64,000 nucleotides of DNA. Source: Cardinalis cardinalis. Lineage: Eukaryota; Chordata; Aves; Passeriformes; Cardinalidae. The notes under the pieces were generated by a model. It made no database searches, had not been told where the DNA came from, and was given only the letters and a program-made list of their open reading frames with translations. The stretch lies in the NCBI GenBank assembly GCA_014549065.1, contig JACDOX010000043.1:5288649-5352648 (forward strand), given 5' to 3'. How positions within the stretch are numbered: the stretch's first letter is position 1; every line of letters starts with the position of its first letter. Positions 33,601-45,735 of this stretch are shown here, piece after piece. Position numbers and translations under genes: made by a program.

Positions 33601-35817
33601 ACTTACTTCATAAGTCATATATAAAGAGAGGGCTACCACGCTAAAATTATAAAATGTCATGATCTGCCTCAGTTCAAAAGGTTTTTTATTTTCCATGAGT
33701 TTGGGTCCCAAGGAAGTGACAAAATAAACGTAGGTTCCAATGATAAAAGTTGTTGGAAAAGGTGAAGACATGAGTGGCCAGCCTTCCAGTCTTGGATCTA
33801 GAGGGGGTAGAGGGAGAAAAAAAAATCAGAGCTCTACAGTACTTACTAAGACAGCTACAGAAAAGTATTTAATTCCTGATGGTCTAGGTTTTTCTGTCAC
33901 TGATCACATTTCAGAGTCCATTCACCTCAAATCCATGCTGACTGAATAACATGATTTAACCCATGTAGGACTCAGCGCTTCTTTCTTCACATATAATGAA
34001 AAGGAGACACAGACTCACGAGTGACATGATTTTCTGTCATTATAGCACAACAAAGCACACACTTTCATATGACAAGAAAGTTATAATACAACAAGCAAAT
34101 GTTGCAAGTTATTCCACAGTTATGCCAGAGAGCTGTATTGCAGAGGCACCTCCTCCCAAGCACACCCCACTCCCTCTGCCTGCAGATGAGGCCGGCAGGT
34201 ATTTCATGTGAGCATCACCATGATTTCACTACACCCTTCTGTAGTTCATCACAGAGTCCCAGATCACCAAAGACTGCCACATTTCTCCATAAGTAGAGAA
34301 CATAACTTACACAAACCTCATGTAATTTTTATTTTCTTTAATTTTCTTTACACTGACCTTTGGAAGATTTGGCTCAGAATGATCCCAAACTTAACTACTG
34401 ATTGCTTTCTGTTGTTTTCATGGTTTGCTGCAGTATTTTAAGGGTAAAATTATACTAGTGTTATTTTTGTAAAGTGCTTAATTCATAGCCAAATGTTTCA
34501 AGTCAGCGAATTTTCAACCCACAGCATTCAAGCAACCTTTCACCCATGAGACCTTCTGATGTGGTTAACAGCCACTGGAAGTGTAAAAACAGATTGAGGA
34601 GGAGAGCATATTACAATGCTGCTCACAGCTTGCGATGTGCCAGTGCTGCTGCCCACAGACCAAGGAGGACTGTGACCCACGGCATGAGGAATCTGCTTGT
34701 GTATGCTGCAGGAGAACCACCATCTCTTCACAGCTGACTGTTTTTGTTGTATTCACCCTTGCTCTGCTCCTACCAAACATTTCCTGCTGTTCTTCCCAGC
34801 CTGATCCTGAGAAAACCACATTCCACCACTAACACTATGATACAAAATGCCAAATACAAGCACTGTTGGGCATGGACACAACTCAGGTTCTGGAGTCATG
34901 GACACTGCAACAGAAATGCTCACTCCCTCCCAATCCACTTCATCCCATGAGTCACACAAATTAAACTCCCTGCTCACTTGCAGGCTGTGCTTTCACAGAA
35001 CAAGCAAAGTGGTGCTCAGCTATGCTAGAAAAGATAAATCAGTAATCATATATACCTAGCCTTAACCACTTCTCAATTTTTTTTCCAGCAATTAGCTAAT
35101 CCCTGTCACTATCTGTCTACCACAGTGAGACACACTGAGAGTGATGGGTCTTAACCCCAAAATTGAGGTCTTCTCTATCAGCTTTTGGTAAGCAAACAGA
35201 ATAAGAGAGTGGCAGCATAAAATAAAAGTGCCATTAATATCCCTTACTAACTGCAACGAGAGACAAACATCCCTTTTCAAATTACCACTGTGACAGAGTT
35301 AATTACTTTGAGGATTAATTTCAAAATACTGACACTTATCAGGGCTTGGGTTCTTTTTTTCACTTTGCAAAAACAAAATGCAAGACGCAATGTGCACTAA
35401 TTAACCGAAAAAATGCAATTGTTTGGTAACGAAAGAGAGTTGAAACTATACATTCAGCACCATAGGAAAAACTTAAACTATATATTCAGGCAACCAGAGA
35501 CACTGACAGGAGAATCACTATCTGCACTTTATTTACTCTGACTTTAATTCCATAAACTACCTGAGTTTTGTTTACTTCCTATTTTAAAATGCAGAAACTA
35601 CACTGTCGTGTTAATAGGTAACCTGGCAAGTCTTACAAATATTCACAGGATGACAAAGCTACTTCTAAGTTGATAAACAGCACACCTAGCATAGCTACAC
35701 ATTGCTATTCAAAATTATTGGGAGTTAGTAAGTTTTAGATTTAAATGACTCACCGGCATCTTTAATCCATTCATCATACAGTAGTATAGCCTTTGATGTC
35801 AGATTGCTAAAGGCCAT
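24475..35817 (-). CDS. ELOVL7: ELOVL7, very-long-chain fatty acid elongase 7 (7 coding exons, 279 aa)
   Basis: Joined exons: 35817-35754, 33797-33607, 31382-31302, 30812-30756, 29072-28967, 26098-25962, 24678-24475, summing to 840 nt (279 codons plus stop), all in phase. The enzyme condenses malonyl-CoA with a long-chain acyl-CoA, the first step of ER fatty acid elongation; ELOVL7 prefers saturated C16-C20 substrates. The histidine box HVFHH is at residues 147-151 and His181 is in place; His150 and His181 are the residues reported to form covalent contacts in the human structure. Multiple hydrophobic segments fit a seven-helix membrane protein. The start MAFSNLTSKAILLYDEWIKD separates it from ELOVL1, its closest paralogue. 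The ATG has a strong context (A at -3, G at +4). Non-coding 5' sequence continues to 35842 and then jumps to an upstream exon. Confidence 0.97.
25595..25613. repeat. 19-bp perfect palindrome
   Basis: Arms ACTACATGT and ACATGTAGT around a single T, in the last ELOVL7 intron. No function is evident. Confidence 0.7.
25962..26098 (-). CDS. ELOVL7: ELOVL7 coding exon 6 (residues 167-212)
   Basis: Encodes GGLGTFHALLNCIVHVVMYT then YYGICSLGPAYHKYLWWKKY and MTTIQL. It contains His181, the second catalytic-site histidine. It is not open from any ATG long enough to stand out as an ORF; it was placed by its CTACAG acceptor and GTGAGT donor. Confidence 0.95.
26291..26365. repeat. TTTGTAAATCC minisatellite with terminal hairpin
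   Basis: Four or five units of T(n)GTAAAT(AAT)CC in tandem, followed by a perfect inverted repeat with 11-bp arms at 26342-26352 and 26355-26365 around a 2-nt loop. It lies in ELOVL7, in the intron before the exon ending at 26098. Confidence 0.85.
28967..29072 (-). CDS. ELOVL7: ELOVL7 coding exon 5 (residues 132-167, histidine box)
   Basis: Encodes IFFVLRKKNNQVTFLHVFHH then SIMPWTWWFGVKFAA plus one base of Gly167. HVFHH (147-151) is the HXXHH active-site box of the condensing enzyme. The acceptor is TTTCAG and the donor GTATGG. Confidence 0.96.
30756..30812 (-). CDS. ELOVL7: ELOVL7 coding exon 4 (residues 113-131)
   Basis: Encodes MVRTCWLYFFSKFIELLDT, 19 whole codons (57 nt), between TTGCAG and GTAAGT. 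The KFIELLDT motif is an ELOVL family signature ahead of the histidine box. Confidence 0.95.
31163..31272 (+). mobile_element. CR1 LINE 3' tail in ELOVL7, next to coding exon 3
   Basis: Plus strand CTTGGTCTAGTGGAAG, GGAACTAGATGATCCCCAAG, then CTATTGTTCTATGA: the terminal ~110 bp of CR1 with its octamer tail. It is antisense to ELOVL7. Confidence 0.85.
31302..31382 (-). CDS. ELOVL7: ELOVL7 coding exon 3 (residues 86-112)
   Basis: Encodes FLMSGWATGYSFRCDIVDYS plus RSPTALR, 27 whole codons, between CTCCAG and GTAAGT. A CR1 tail ends 24 bp beyond its donor motif. Confidence 0.95.
33607..33797 (-). CDS. ELOVL7: ELOVL7 coding exon 2 (residues 22-85)
   Basis: A CCCTCTAG acceptor opens DPRLEGWPLMSSPFPTTF; the exon ends LSLYMTYE at a GTAAGT donor. 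It covers the first two membrane segments and the loop TSLGPKLMENKKPFELR that is shared across the ELOVL family. Confidence 0.96.
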
Positions 35818-35842
35818 TTTCACTTGATTTTTATGATGCTGC
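35754..35842 (-). CDS. ELOVL7: ELOVL7 first coding exon (5' UTR 35842-35818, residues 1-22)
   Basis: The acceptor TTCTGCAG ends just above 35842. The ATG is at 35817-35815; the exon encodes MAFSNLTSKAILLYDEWIKD-A plus the first base of Asp22 and stops at a GTGAGT donor. Coding length is 64 nt. A second AG lies 4 nt further into the exon and could be used as an alternative acceptor with no effect on the protein. Confidence 0.94.
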
Positions 35843-38057
35843 CTGCAGAAAACAAGACAAAACAGAAATACAGATTTTTATCAATAAAGACAGACTAATA
35901 AAGTTTTTTGGGAAAGATTTTCAGGAAACAGAGTGGTAAAAAAAAGAAGAGACTAACAGAGCACCATATGTGAAATACAGACCAGGAAGCATTAGCTGGC
36001 CACATCCCACTATCCTTGGGTCTAATTTATAGCAGAGCTGTTATGCACAACAATATGATTTTGCAATCTCTGCATACAAACCAGGTGCTTCCGTGCCATA
36101 AAGTGTTATCTCAAGAAACTATGCTGTGGTTAACCATTACAGTTAAGAGGTAAATATGAATAAGCAACAGATGCTTAAATTATTTTTTATCACCATCTCC
36201 ACTTAAAAGTCCAAGCTGCTGATATATGAGGAAGTTCAGCTTTGCAATATTTACTATTGGAAAAAAAATTCTAAATAATAAGTATTTCTAAGTATGTGGG
36301 AAGGAGAAAAGGTACCAATATGTCAGCATACTCCTTTTAAATACAATAATTAGCCATGTTATAATTAGTATGCAAATCCCACTCCGATGAATCAACTGTT
36401 TCCACACCAGAATCATGGAATGTCATAGTACCAACGGCAGCACCATTAACCAAAAAATTATCCAGCACATCCACTTTGCATGCAGTACCTCCTACTTATG
36501 TAAAACTTTTCAGAGAAGTATTCTTATATGAATACTGATTTTTGCTCCACAATCAAGCACTCATCAGCCCTTCCCTTGCCTCATTTCCATTAGAAAATAA
36601 CTTTTAAAAATCCCAGCACATTTGATGATGTTTTTCTCGTACCCCACTCACTGTCTCACTTTACCATATGAATTCTCTCAATACCTCTGCACAATCTTCA
36701 CACTGTATTCACCTTTATTAGTAGTATTTATTTATTATTTCAGACTGCAGCACATCTTGATAACCAGCTCCCTTTCTCTGGCAACCCTTCTGCATCTCCT
36801 CCAGCTAAGCCAGCTACAAGTTGAGAGAGCCAGTTCTTCCCTCATGATGGTAATGCATTGCTCTCCTCAGATCTCCCCACTATCATCTTCTCATTTATCA
36901 TCACCTTAACAGTCCAGAAAAACAATTCCACCCTTATTTCCACTTCTGCAAGTACATCCTGTTCACTGCCATTTCACAGGAATTTTTAGCCACTACACTC
37001 ACCCTTCATTGCAAGATGCAACACAGACAAGCCTGCCTCCATTAGAGTCCAACTGATCTATTTCATCTCCATTCTCATTTTGTTGCCCACTTGTTTTCCT
37101 GGTTGCACTTCTGTCCTGTGTCTCTGAATATCTGAAACCATCACCAATTTCAGGTTTGGAAAATACTTCCTCTGCAAGTCTCTTTTAAGTTCACATTTTC
37201 TAGAAATATCATCCTCCAGCATCAGCATTTCCCAATTCAATGTCACTGCCTTCACACTGAGCATTTTCATGCATCCTGTATTCATATTACAATATTTGCT
37301 TCAGCACTCTATGCTGATTAAGGTGCTGACAAAACAAGAAGTAAGGGGCATCCCCTTCTTTACTAATGGAAGCATAAGGAGCACTCTTGCGTTTGACACT
37401 AGCAATCACATGAGAGAAAGCATTTTATGGTTAGAGGCAAATTATAAATATTTTTGTCACCTTGCTCCATAAGCCAACTATGGATGATATCAAACACACA
37501 TAAATCCAACCCTGTCCTGAACACCAGGTACTTCAGAGTGCTCAACTGTGACAGCCAAGCAATTCAGCCATAAATCATGCTGGGGAGGAACCATTAAAAA
37601 TGTTTACTTTATAAATAACTATTGTATTAAATTGCTAGACTGATTACAATAAATTATCCTTTTAATCCAGTATTCTTTCAGTTTCAGACACATGAGAACA
37701 GTATGTCAAGAGAAAAAGCATGGCAAACTGAACTGTACTTCACGCAGTGATTATAAAAGAATTCTGCCAAAGCCCACAGAAATCTTGCACAGAGCATGGC
37801 TCAATTTTTCAACAAATATATTCACTGAGTACAAATAATTGTATTATATTTAACTGGTTCTTTGGTAAGAAAAGTAGCTTCCTGATTTCACTGCCACCCA
37901 GTTTTCCCACCCTTGCATTACTGGAACTCAGACTGGCTAGCTCAACATGCTGACCAAGACTAAAGTTAAACAAGAAATCTGCTTCAAGACATGCTCTTAA
38001 GAATCCAGAAAATTCCGTGTAGATTCTGGCACTAAAACAATTGCCATATAGTATCAG

Positions 38058-39058
38058 TGTATTTGGTTTGCATAGCCAGGCTTTGGTGGTGGTGGGGCTA
38101 CAGGGTGGCTTCTGTGAGAGCCTGAGAAGTTTCCTCAGTGTCCAACAGAGCCAGTCTCTGGTGGTTTCAAAGATGTATGTGCCACTGGCTAAGGCTGGGC
38201 CAATTAGAAATTAAAAATTGTGGCAATGCCTCTGTAGTAACAGATGTAAGAAGAAAAAAAAACACCCAATGTTTGTGCAGTTGTAATTGCCACCAGAGAA
38301 GCGCAGAGGGAACAGCCTCACAGACACCCAAGCCAGCACAGAAGGAAGGGCAGGAGGTGCTCCAGGGGCCAGAGCTGAGGGCCCCCTGCAGCCCCTGGTG
38401 CAGACATGGGGAGCGGCTGTGGCCCTGCAGCCCCTGGAACGCAGAGATCCACCTGCAACCCCTGGAGGAGACCCAGGCCAGAGCAGGTGGATGCCTGAGA
38501 CAAGGCTGTGAACCCATGGAGAGAGAAGGCCACGCTGGAGTAGGCTGTGGCTGAAGGACTGCACCCCATGAAAGAGTGACTGACATTGCAGCAGCTCATG
38601 GAGAACTGTTGCCCATAGGATGGACTCACACTGGAGAAGTTCACTGAGAAGTTCTGGAGAAGTTCTCCCATGGGGGAGACTCCATGCTTGAGCAGGGGAA
38701 GGACTCCTCTCCCTGAGCAGCGGCAGGGATACGTGATGAACTCACCACAACCCCCCTTTCCCACGTCCCTGCACCACTCATGGGGAGAGGAGGCAGAGCT
38801 GGGAAGGAGGGAGGGGTAGGGCTAAGGTGTTTTCAGGTGTCATCTTACTTCTCATTGTCATGCTCTGATTTAGTTAGTAATTTACCTTTAATTCAAGTAT
38901 GTTCTGCCTGTGATGTTATTTGGTGAGTGATCTTTCCCAATCCTTATCTTAACCCATGAACCCTTTGTTGTATTTTTTCTCCCCTGTCCAGCTGTGAAGG
39001 GGAGTGAGAGAGAGGCTTTGGTGGGCATGTGGCACCCAGACAGGGTCAACCCACTACA
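38058..39058 (+). mobile_element. ERVL-like solo LTR (~1.0 kb) in the ELOVL7 5' intron
   Basis: A GC-richer island with termini TGTATTTGG and ACCCACTACA. It contains three imperfect copies of CCTGCAGCCCCTGG (about 38380-38470), a GAGAAGTTCT repeat near 38633-38665, and a 3' part of the type GGGGAGTGAGAGAGAGGC then GGGTCAACCCACTACA that I recall from abundant songbird ERVL-type LTRs. The flanking 5-mers ATCAG and ATGGG match at only 3 of 5 positions, so the duplication is degraded or the edges are off. The overlapping open frames of 117-148 codons on both strands are by-products of its base composition. Confidence 0.68.
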
Positions 39059-42000
39059 ATGGGCTTGGGGTGTTGATCATGACACCCTCTTACAGCTGTC
39101 ATTCAACAACTGCAAACTCACAAATAGACAATTCTTTACATTTACCCACTTGACTCCTCCACTTTAGTTTTTGATTCAGAAGTCAGACAAATGTGCTGTC
39201 AGCATTTAAATGCAACTCATGCCTGCTAGGCATTGAGGCCAAATGCAGGACTTTTATCTGAAATCTGACTATTTCCAATAGATTTCTTCTAGCTCTAGTA
39301 GAAAGGCAGATGATGAAAATAGTGAAACTGGCCCTCGCCATACTGATGGTGAGGGATTTGTCCTAACTCTTCCTGATCCCAGCACTTACAGCTCCTCTTC
39401 CTTTAAAAGTACTCAAAAGTTTAGACAGCAGAGGCTCTCAGCCTTCAAGATATCTTTTCTGTTCATAGTCAAGCAAGAAACAACTCCACCACAGTTAGCA
39501 AACTTTTTCTGAAAGTTTCTGGAGCTCAGTAACGCTGGATTTCAGTAACTCAGAGAAGGATAAGTTCAGCAAACAGAGAAGGATTTACACAGAAAGCAGC
39601 CCCAGCCTCACCACTGAATAGTGACTGATCTGAATCTAAAGGTAAGCAAAATACAGTAAGTTAACTCCAATTACTTTAAGAAATAATGTCTGCAAGAAAG
39701 ACAGTGCTGTTCAGAACTTTCTACAGTCATAAGGTTTATTTAAAACCAACTTTTATATATGACATTACTATTTCGCTTTCAATTTGCTTTACAATTCTAC
39801 CTATTTTCTAACCTAGCTACACAGTTTTCCTTCATAAATCCACTCCTGTGAACAGAAGAATGTTAATGTTAGGTTCTCAGGATATTTTTTTGTTTACCAC
39901 CTACAAAAGGAGAGTTAATGGCAGCATGAAAAATATTTTGTCTTTCCTTGTTACACTTAGTTCACACATATTCATACACATTGGAAAATAATATGATCAA
40001 GGCCTGCTTTTTTTAATGGAAGAGTGGAAAATAAAAAGGAAATCACATACCTTCATGCAAGATAAACAACTAACTTGTGCTTCACCAAAGAAACCAAACC
40101 ATTTCTGAAAGACTGGTTTTAATAGTACAACTGTGTTGTTAAGCAGTAAACTGATAATGCTTTGACCATAATGCAATCTTCCAAAATGTTTGGCAGTAGT
40201 CTACAGAAATTATCTTCTAAGAGACTGAAAAGAGTTCACCTAAGAGGTCAAAGAGTTGGAGCCAGAGAAGGCCATTTGTAAATACACAGTTTTAGTTGTT
40301 CAAACTATAAACATTATGCATTTGTGTAGCCGTAGTTCTGCCAGGAAAATATACATTTGGTTTATCTACCTGCTAATGTACTTACAGAGTCAGTACGTCA
40401 GCACTTTTATTTCCAATCTTCCCCTTTCTGCTCATATCAAAATTTAAAAATGCCATTAAAATGCACAATAGATTGTCCAGTTGGTAGCAAACTCTCTCAA
40501 AATTAGGTAACACAAGCAGAGTCATTTTCAAAATTGGGTCATTTTAAAATATATATTGCAAACAATTTACATAAACTCAAAAATACAGTAATATAAGTAG
40601 TCTGGCCAGCTTGAAAAGTTCTAAATAAGAGAGACAGTCCTCTCAAACACATGCAATTGGAAAACAACTCTCAAAACCACCTAAAAACATATGCAAGAGA
40701 TTCAGCTCTTCAAAAGAAATAAGCACTACTTTTCTTTTTGTCAATGGAAATTATACTGTGTCAAGTCAGTGTAGCAGCATAATTTCTGAAGATATCTTTA
40801 AACAAATGTGCCTCCACCACTGTAAGAAAAGGAGATATAAGGGAGGCAAAGGAGGAAAAGTTTTGTATAAAAGAGCAAAGTAATCTGCTGTGCTCTGGTT
40901 GCCTGCAGCTCAGCAGACAGCTGGAAGAGCCCACTAACTGCAGCTCAGCTAAGGCATACAGCTCGGCAGAACCAGTTCCAGGTTGTACCATTACCTTTAC
41001 TGGAGACATAATGGCAGATAAGATTGTTTACGCCAACAGAAATGCCACAAATACTACAGCAAATCATATGAGAATGTCTGATGATGAGAAGTGGTAAGGA
41101 AACAAGCTGTTGGAAGTGCTCAAGTTCACTTAGCTCACAAAACTATTAGTGATTTTTGTAATGGGAATTACTGGTATGCCTCAAATATTCCTAATTTTTA
41201 AATGAGAACAAGAAGTTTCTCACATTCCTTTGGTTAACCCGCATGAAATATATTTGCCATTCTTTATGCTCATTTATTCCCCCTACATAGTTTTTAAATA
41301 ATAAAACAGATATCAAGATTTGCTTTTAAATAGAAATTTTACAAAAATTGTTTTATGTTAATGGCTACTAAACAAAATAAGCACATAAAAGAACATCACA
41401 AAAAACAAACAAACAAAAAAATCCCTCAGAATGAAACAACCTAATATAAGCTGTGTCACTCCAAAAAAAGAATTTTCAATTCACATGAACTTAAAACACT
41501 TAACATTAAAAATAAATATTAGAGAAAAAAGCTTATTTCTAAAAAGACAGACAAGATACTTTTACAGTGATCCTTTAGAAAATGTCTGGAGATTATGACA
41601 ACCCAGGGCAGAATTCAGTGGTCTAATTTCCACCCAGGATGGGTCTCAAAAACAAAGCTTCTGGAGTATCACACCTAGCCCAGTGATGACTGGAGGATCA
41701 CCCACCCTGCAGACCCCAGTGGAAGAGGGGGAGAGGCTACAGCAACATTGACACATGCAGGTCTGATTTCAAAATTATAGCTTAAGAAATGGCAGTAATA
41801 CTGGCTTACATATTCAGGCATAATTATGAAACTTTCATGTTTCAGAATCACTTTGTATACTGTTGTTAATTCTGCTCTTGAAGTTCAGAAGGTAATTAAA
41901 TTAGGACATTTCGCAGATGGTATCTTAAGATTTACCTGGGAAATACCAGCTCTGCCCTTCCTATTTCCCAAGGCTGTGTGTTACATAATTGCAGTTATTT

Positions 42001-45000
42001 TAACTACATTACTCCCTTATGTCACACGGCAAGCAACTACAAACTGCCTATTATATTACATGGATTACTCACCCATGTTCTGCAACAAAGTTTTAAACTT
42101 CAGCTGGGTGTCACCTGTTGTTATGAATTTTGCTGAGAAAAGTTTCTGTCACCTTTTCCATATTTATGCCTTCTCTCAACCATCCAGCCCAGTTTGTGAG
42201 AGATTCATCTCACATGCAAGTTTGCTACATCCTGCTTAAAATTATATGGCTTTTTCCTCTTTGATAATATTGCTTATAAACACTGCCCCTGCTAGATGAC
42301 AGTGGATATCCTAAAAACAGATTACTGAGGCTTAGAAACTTTATTAGAACATTTTCTAAAATTCCTCATTGGAACTATTCAATAAGATATCTAATGCTTA
42401 TCTTGTGTAGTCACCCTTACTGAATTTTTTACATAGCACCTCTTTATTTAATCCTTTGCTTTTTAAACTAGCATCAAATCTGTTATTCACCTATGTGACT
42501 AAAGTACTCTAAGTAGCATAACTAGTGAAAACAGGTTTCATTTCAACTACACTTCTCACTGGTTTTTTGTCTGTCCAATGCATTTCCTGCTCAGCTGCTG
42601 TGTAAAATAAAGATCAGTTTGTATTTGCTTCCACACCTCTCTATAAACAGATAAAGGAACAGATATTGAAGACTTCACGGCAAAGCTGAACAGTAACAAC
42701 AGGCATGGAAAATCTCCCTCTTATGGGAACAATTTCAGGAGTATAGCCCTGCTTTGTACCAGCTCCCAGCCAGAATTACAGGGGCACTCTCCTGGATCAC
42801 ACACACTGAACCAACCACCAGTGTCTGAATGAGGAAGGCCTCCTGTGCAGTCCAGTCCCACAGCATCACTGCCAGTGGGGCTGCTCCAGGCAGCTGCAAG
42901 ATAAGCCACAGCAGTTCACCAATCCAAATTAAAGCTTAGGCTTTGAGAACGAAAAAAAATTATTATTTCTCAGTCAATTCAGACTTGAAAGGCTGAATTG
43001 GCTTGTGCAAAGGAAACATTAAAACTCAAAAACTGAAATGCCACAGAAAGGGAGAAAAGTGGGAATAACAGCCCTGTCATAGATTCCTTTAAGTTGATAA
43101 TGAAATCATGTAGGGATGCCGCATCATCATCCAGTCCCACCTACTCAAAGACAATCCTGGACTTGATTGCTAGTCAAACACTTCACATGCTCCACCTCAA
43201 AAAGTCACCCCACTGTCCACCAGGAAACTCTACAAGATGAGATGTGAAACCACAAAAATTACATTGTGCTACAGTAAGGCAGGTAAAGATCTGTCATCAC
43301 CAGTATCTTAAATACCTTAAACATATCACCTGAGGTTGCAGGGATGCATGTGAAATGATCCTAGGGACTAATCTTCTACATCAATAGGAAGACTTATCAA
43401 GTCTAACAGTTCTTGCAACCATAGCCTGGAAGGAAGTTTCTTTGCAAGTCTGAATCTACTTATCAGGTTAAATCGAGTATAACACTCTGGGCACATCCCT
43501 GAAAAAGTTCTCAGTTTCACTTAGGACTTGAGCACCATGGACATCACTGTATCTTCACCAACTTTCTCTCTCCACACTTCCAATGTTTCAGAGGAAACAA
43601 ACATTAGCAGGGGTAAAGTTCCTAAGATTTCAACTTGTTTTCAGTGCTCCCTTGCCTTTAACAAAAGCTCTTTATTGAGCATTTAAACGTCAGCCATCCT
43701 TCAGCCAACTAGTCTCACCTCCCTACTCTGCTGCAGTGAGCAGCTCCTCATAGAGCTTAGAGCAGCAGCTCTTCTCCTTGGTGCCCCAGCGCACTACTTA
43801 CCCTTGGCTCCTTTGAGCTGATTCTAGCTCAGTGACATCAGCTCACAATGTCACCTAGACCTGCACACACAGTGACTCCTGAGGCACACACAGGATGACA
43901 ACTTTCACTTAGAAGTCAAAATAAGGCTGTTAATGCAACCTCATTTCCATTAGATAGTGGTATATCATTACCCTTATCAAAGGCCTTTGGTAATGAATTG
44001 ATTTAGTAACTGGGCCATATCCAACCCAGGTTAATTTCCTCCTTTCCCAAAGGATTTAGACTCTCCTGCTTCCTCCTTACATTATTGTACAACTAGGAAA
44101 GCAGCATTTCAGATTTACTTGAAAGACCAGATCAACTAAGCTTTAGGTCATTTTAAGCAGACTTTCACAAAACATGAACTAAAGGCTAGAAAGCAGTAAC
44201 ACAATCTAGTATTTTCAGCCGTGCAGTGCAATCATGCTAACTCACACTCCCTGTGCTCCCTGCTCGTTCATCTACAAGCCAACATCTTCCTAACATACAG
44301 AGCTCTTACCCATTCTGTTTGTCTTTCCTCTACAAACAGCTATAGCAGAGACAGTTCTGATAAGGATATGTAAGAATTGTTTACAGCTGTGGTGTTTCTA
44401 AAGTGCATACACATCATTAGTAACCAAGTAAAACAGAATATAGAGCTCTGTACTGAGCTAGAGGTAAGGACTGCTATTTACCTGCCCTGCAAAAGATAAC
44501 AGACTGGGTTTCTTAAGCTGTCTCGGAAGCACATTTTTAATATTCAGTTTACAGGTAAGCTCTAAAAAGAGAGAGGGAGTGCAAGTGCCAGCTAAATACT
44601 TTGAATGAAAGGGATCAAAGACATCTAATGTCTGAGACTGTCCCCTTCTCTTAGAAGCAAGCTGAGTGACTGAGTCACTCCACCATATCGTCTACCCTAA
44701 TTTACAGTTAAGAGTTAATGCATAAGAGTTAAGTGAATATAAGGCTCTCATACATTGAATTAATCACAATAGAAGCAGTTTGCTACCAAGGACTTGGTTT
44801 GTGTTTACCCACCTCTTAGTAGAACTACAGCATAAATTGTCATTAAATAGTCACAGTGGGGGTCACTCCATGGAAGCTAAACAGAAACAGAAAGGCAGAG
44901 CTAGACTTCAGCTTCCAGAGAAGACTCCTTACAAAAAAGGGAACAGGACTCATTACATAGGTAGTAACTTGCTAATGCCAATGGAAAAACAAGTAGACAA

Positions 45001-45709
45001 GCTTTTTTATTTCCAAAGATATGGCATAACCAAGTAATCAATGGTAATATACCAGTTGGTATTCAGCACTAGGGAAAAAAAAATTAGACCATAATTTTCA
45101 CTTGGTGAAGACAAAGACAGGTAGATGGAGCTTTGTAACACAAAAATACATCAGAAAAGAGTTTCATAGGAAGAGGAGATGGAAAAAGAAAAGAATTACC
45201 TTAAGAAGACAATATTCACCTTAAGAAAGAAGAGGTAAGCAACTAAAGTAAAAAGTAATTATTAAAGGAAGAGGTGTTTTTCCACAGTTACATCTTGTGT
45301 ATAGCATACACTCAGCTCTTGTCACTGTAGTTGCCATGGCAAAACAACATTGCAAAATCAATGCCATTTTATGGAATTCTTATTGCACCAGCTCTACCCT
45401 TGCTGGGTTCAGAATATTAGTAAGTAGTAACACTGATAACACCTGTGCAGAGTTGCAACATACTATTTTGTACACCCTCTAACGCAGCAATTTACAGTAG
45501 TTGAACTGCTCCCACACCACTCTCCCATGCTGACGTGAGCTAATTTGCTTCACCATTGTTTCCCACTGCCTTGCACTTGCTCAACCTACCCTCTGGGTCC
45601 AGGGCCGATATCCTAGGCAGCAAAATAATGCATTCCTTCTGCTCCTATTTTGCTTGCATTGCAGTAGGCAGGCATAAATTTTAAAGGCAGCTGACCTAGA
45701 ACTGACATC

Positions 45710-45735
45710 CTCCCTTCCCTTCCCTTCCCCCTCTT
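45710..45735. repeat. Short CCCTT-type polypyrimidine repeat
   Basis: About four tandem TTCCC units followed by CCCTC, within the inferred ELOVL7 first intron. Confidence 0.6.

Noticed and set aside
38138..38764. Overlapping open frames of 117-148 codons on both strands
   Set aside because: They fall inside the ERVL-like LTR with its GC-rich minisatellite. LTRs do not encode proteins of this kind, and no retroviral domain is seen.
41826..42239. 137-codon plus-strand open frame
   Set aside because: No recognisable domain, no CpG island or promoter, ordinary AT-rich intronic composition; I could not support it as a gene.
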